A stretch of 9,639 nucleotides of DNA, taken from assembly GCA_002420315.1 (NCBI GenBank), contig DIHU01000062.1:6965-16603 (forward strand), written 5' to 3'. Under the pieces are notes generated by a model that was not told where the DNA came from, searched no databases, and saw only the letters and a list, made by a program, of their open reading frames with translations. Shown here piece after piece: positions 8,101 to 9,639 of this stretch; position 1 is the stretch's first letter, and each line of letters begins with the position of its first letter. Origin of the DNA: Akkermansiaceae bacterium UBA5688 (GTDB lineage Bacteria > Verrucomicrobiota > Verrucomicrobiia > Verrucomicrobiales > Akkermansiaceae). A program made the position numbers and the translations under genes.

Positions 8101-9601
8101 AAATCGTCGGGATCGCCTTCAGGGCATTAATGACCTCCTGCTCGCTGTGGCGCCCGCCCACGATTTCGGGATCCATGCCATAATTTAATTCCTGACCATT
8201 GACCCCGCTGCTAGGCCAGCCAGAAGGCACCTGCCCGTTCGGCGACTGCTTGATGACATCGTCGAGGAAGAGATAGGTCTGAGTATCGATGTTCGTTGGC
8301 ACAAGATCGGTCTTGAAAGCGGCTGCGCGAAGCACGGTGGTCTGGCTGATGTCGATTGGGCCCGTGTAGACAGTCCCTCGAGAAGCGGTGGGATCCGAGC
8401 CATCGGTCGTCCAGCGAATGGTAGCATCCGGGGTGCTTGTCGTGATTTCCACCTGGAAAGGATCATCATAGAATCCACGATCGACGCTAAAAACGGTGTC
8501 CGACACGAAGCCCGAGAAGGTCGATCCGTTAAATCTCCCGGGAGTTGTGGAGTCGAGGTATCCGGAGCCACCAACACTCGGGTCGGAAATCCGAACGGCC
8601 CTGATCTGCGGAACGATGAGGAAGTCGGAACTTGTGGTGCTGACATTCAGCCCGTGGACTGCAAGGAGATTTGATCCCGTTTGTAGACTCCCTGCATGGG
8701 AAATGATGTCGAAGCTTTCGAACAGCAGCGCTGCCGAATCATCGTTGCTGCCCGATGCTCCGGTGTTCCAGTCCGCACTTTGCGGCCCATTACTCGAAGC
8801 GATCCGGACACCATTCAAATAAGCGATGAATCCATCGTCGTATTTCATGTCGAGCGTTAGTCCGATGAGCCCCGTAGAATTCGCCACATCGAAGGGAATG
8901 CGAATGTAGGCGCTGGTATTAATGCCGGACATCTGCGCACCCACGTCGCCGTTGGTTCCGAACAGCGCCTCATAGCCACTCGAGTTTTCATAGCCAATTC
9001 CCGTCGTTGCCGCCGGCCATGAAGCATCGTCGAATCCCTGTGAGGTCCACGCAAGCCCGAGGCTTCCAGTCGGAACAACGCGACGGCAATCCGCGCCGGA
9101 CTGCAAGAACGTAATGTTCGTCGTGTTCCCCGTCTGCTCCAGACCGTAGGAAACATCCTCGAACTGCTCCGGGAAATCCGGTCCGAACTCGGACAACACA
9201 GTCGTGCCGTCACTATCGATCAAGCCAACATAGTCCCCGCTCGCAGAGAGGCGAAAATTTGTGTGTAGTTCCGATTCCGGATCGTCTCGATCCTTGGCTG
9301 ATGCGAATACGATAAGGAAGTCTTCGACTGCAATCGTCACATTCGGAATCCGCCACTTTGTTAGGTCTGTCTGGTCGTCGGTCAGGTGAAATCCATCGAG
9401 ATTCACGATCGCTGGCCCTGTATTGTAGATCTCGATCCAGTCCGAAGAGTCACCGTCCTCATCATAAATGACACTGTTATTGCTCGCCATGAATTCCGTA
9501 ATGATAATATCGGCGGAGGACGACCCGGGGTTAAGGATTACGAGAATCAGTGCAAGGCCAATCACCTTAGTTATGCGCAGAGGCAGTTTTGGGAATATCA
9601 T
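5126..9601 (-). CDS. Very large secreted multidomain protein with CotH-kinase core, lamin-tail and chitobiase-C-like domains
   Basis: This encodes 1491 residues. A signal peptide covers about 1-30 (hydrophobic VIGLALILVIL, then SSSA-D). Domains in order: lamin-tail domain (31-155; IIITEFMASN, DWIEIYNTG, LDGFHLTD); beta-sandwich A (about 165-340); chitobiase C-terminal/Fn3-like domain (370-445; IRWTTDGSDPT); CotH-kinase domain (about 495-865); a second chitobiase-C-like domain (908-960, resuming at 1148-1175 as DGGEWSALSEATF); beta-sandwich B (968-1142) inserted into it; second lamin-tail domain (1178-1350); and a C-terminal segment with DPDFDGLTN (1381-1389), a likely calcium-binding linker, and a final beta-rich region. 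In the CotH part, IRGGFSR, VYWGLFQTQER (647-656) and FEHDSEHSLG (775-784) are probably the kinase-like site. CotH phosphorylates spore-coat proteins in Bacillus; whether this protein is an active kinase is unknown. It is probably exported and cell-surface or extracellular. I see no PEP-CTERM tail. GC content is high (52-65% in sampled lines). The ATG at 9601 gives the signal peptide directly; no Shine-Dalgarno sequence is seen. Confidence 0.9.
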   Translation of the reverse strand: MIFPKLPLRITKVIGLALILVILNPGSSSADIIITEFMASNNSVIYDEDGDSSDWIEIYNTGPAIVNLDGFHLTDDQTDLTKWRIPNVTIAVEDFLIVFASAKDRDDPESELHTNFRLSASGDYVGLIDSDGTTVLSEFGPDFPEQFEDVSYGLEQTGNTTNITFLQSGADCRRVVPTGSLGLAWTSQGFDDASWPAATTGIGYENSSGYEALFGTNGDVGAQMSGINTSAYIRIPFDVANSTGLIGLTLDMKYDDGFIAYLNGVRIASSNGPQSADWNTGASGSNDDSAALLFESFDIISHAGSLQTGSNLLAVHGLNVSTTSSDFLIVPQIRAVRISDPSVGGSGYLDSTTPGRFNGSTFSGFVSDTVFSVDRGFYDDPFQVEITTSTPDATIRWTTDGSDPTASRGTVYTGPIDISQTTVLRAAAFKTDLVPTNIDTQTYLFLDDVIKQSPNGQVPSGWPSSGVNGQELNYGMDPEIVGGRHSEQEVINALKAIPTISMVTPLANLFNGQTGIYVNAGGSGRSWERPASFELLNPDASLGFQIDGGARIRGGFSRSDGNPKHAFRVFFRRDYGEGKLRFPLFEDEGTDEFDNVDLRTSQNYSWSFQNDSRNNFLRDVWSRDIQREMGHPSTRSRFYHLYINGVYWGLFQTQERAEASFAEAYFGGDKEDYDVITKYGGTTDGNRDAFNRLYDAGQAGFASNANYYKAQGLNPDRTPNPAFERLLDVDNVIDYMIITYYSGDRDGPGSRFTGPNPNNFFSIYNRKNPDGFKTFEHDSEHSLGTGDNNMISPFTRSTTRAHFNPHTLHEQLTGNADYVQRFNDRVQKHLFNGGVLDATVAAARLDARAKEIETAIIAESARWGDSKRSRPYTDADWRGARDSTRNWILNRTPTLVSQLRAQSWYPDVDAPTFTPPGGSISSAESVFFKGSQGQIWFTSDGEDPRAPGGSVAPSASRAQPSGTVSTVFVDEGVRVSVFVPVDDSLGDTWRDAGFDDTQWLSGQTGVGYDENTEYDNHIDLDVGGLMNNENTSIYLRVPFEISDLAALTGLVLKMKYDDGFVAYINGSRVASANAPGALEWDSASTNLHDDDLAVTFVSFPIDEHLDKLQVGDNLLTIHGLNDNLGSSDMLVSPRLEGTRISGGTPVTLPSGIVRLQTRSLDGGEWSALSEATFLVDVEPASADKLVISKVMFNPSVPIASEEAAGFDRRGDFEYFEVLNIGSMTMHLGGVRVVAGIEFTFPFGTLLDPGERLLVVSNLGAFEMRYGAGLPVAGEFENNSNLNDGGERIHLLNENGQTIADFTFDDDESMGWPSGTDGDGYALVLLDPESATDPGLAGGWRASGYLGGRPGTDDRLTFASWKADYFDAVQMGNSAVSGNLADPDFDGLTNFVEFILASDPLIPNPHNAVQGGIIEVGVEDYFAIIFRRWVGAEELATSIQSSVDGNVWTTAEVVRDSISLNGDGTQTEVWRSTDPITAKRIELLRVLGSITQ
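6176..6700 (-). repeat. Intragenic domain repeat, copy B (beta-sandwich module)
   Basis: This segment encodes residues about 968-1142 of the large secreted protein. It shows LGDTWRDAGFDDTQW, TGVGYDE, NTSIYLRVPF, LKMKYDDGFVAYING and NLLTIHGLN, parallel to copy A. The 73-residue core is at bases 6239-6457. Copy B sits between the two halves of the second chitobiase-C-like domain, so it appears to be an insertion into that domain rather than a tandem partner of copy A. Confidence 0.8.
8582..9109 (-). repeat. Intragenic domain repeat, copy A (beta-sandwich module)
   Basis: This segment encodes residues about 165-340 of the large secreted protein. It contains LGLAWTSQGFDDASW, a GIGYE turn, NTSAYIRIPF, LDMKYDDGFIAYLNG and NLLAVHGLN. 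The same order of motifs recurs in copy B at 6176-6700. Over the core (residues 247-319, bases 8645-8863) the two copies align without gaps over 73 residues with 38 identities by hand count. I know of no named domain family for this module. Its position next to a chitobiase-C-like domain and its Asp/Asn-rich loops suggest a binding or spacer role. Confidence 0.8.
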
Positions 9602-9615
9602 ATTGAGAGATTTTG

Positions 9616-9639
9616 GAGAACGAGAGAGAACGAGAGAGA
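9616..9639 (-). repeat. CT-rich 10-base tandem repeat in the leader of the large gene
   Basis: On the coding (minus) strand the leader reads as two exact copies of TCTCTCTCGT (9630-9639 and 9620-9629) followed by a partial TCTC (9616-9619). It lies 14 bases upstream of the start codon and may continue beyond the window edge. This pyrimidine-rich stretch occupies the place where a purine-rich ribosome-binding site would be expected. Repeat copy number could vary by slippage, but that is inference. Confidence 0.75.

Overview
The window looks like a piece of a Verrucomicrobiota (PVC group) chromosome, possibly from a marine or Opitutae-like lineage. This placement is an inference from gene content: a DUF3500 protein, a secreted ThuA-like protein, and a very large secreted protein with lamin-tail, CotH-kinase and chitobiase-C-like modules ending in a Ca-binding-like DPDxDG segment. 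That last architecture is typical of Verrucomicrobiota and Planctomycetes. No rRNA, tRNA, CRISPR array, transposase or phage gene was seen.

Layout: (1) 1-384 is the 3' end of a DUF3500 gene that continues off the left edge, with an imperfect stem-loop over its stop codon. (2) 585-1307 encodes a secreted ThuA-like protein. (3) 1515-2693 encodes PurT, the formate-dependent GAR transformylase. (4) 2866-4248 encodes an enlarged MscS-type mechanosensitive channel. (5) 4429-5043 encodes an AT-rich, six-helix membrane protein that I do not recognise. All five are on the plus strand. (6) 5126-9601, on the minus strand and convergent with the rest, encodes a 1491-residue secreted multidomain protein. 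Its start lies 38 bases from the right edge, behind a CT-rich 10-base tandem repeat.

How the genes relate: the plus-strand genes are separated by gaps of about 170-210 bases and do not form a tight operon. PurT and MscS are housekeeping or stress functions. The DUF3500 and ThuA proteins may belong to a carbohydrate-related accessory set, but the window does not show the substrate. The large secreted protein is the most distinctive item. Its domains run nearly as a mirror image around a CotH-kinase core (lamin-tail, beta-sandwich, chitobiase-C-like, CotH, chitobiase-C-like, beta-sandwich, lamin-tail), and the second beta-sandwich is inserted inside the second chitobiase-C-like domain. I see no clear evidence of an undescribed multi-gene system.
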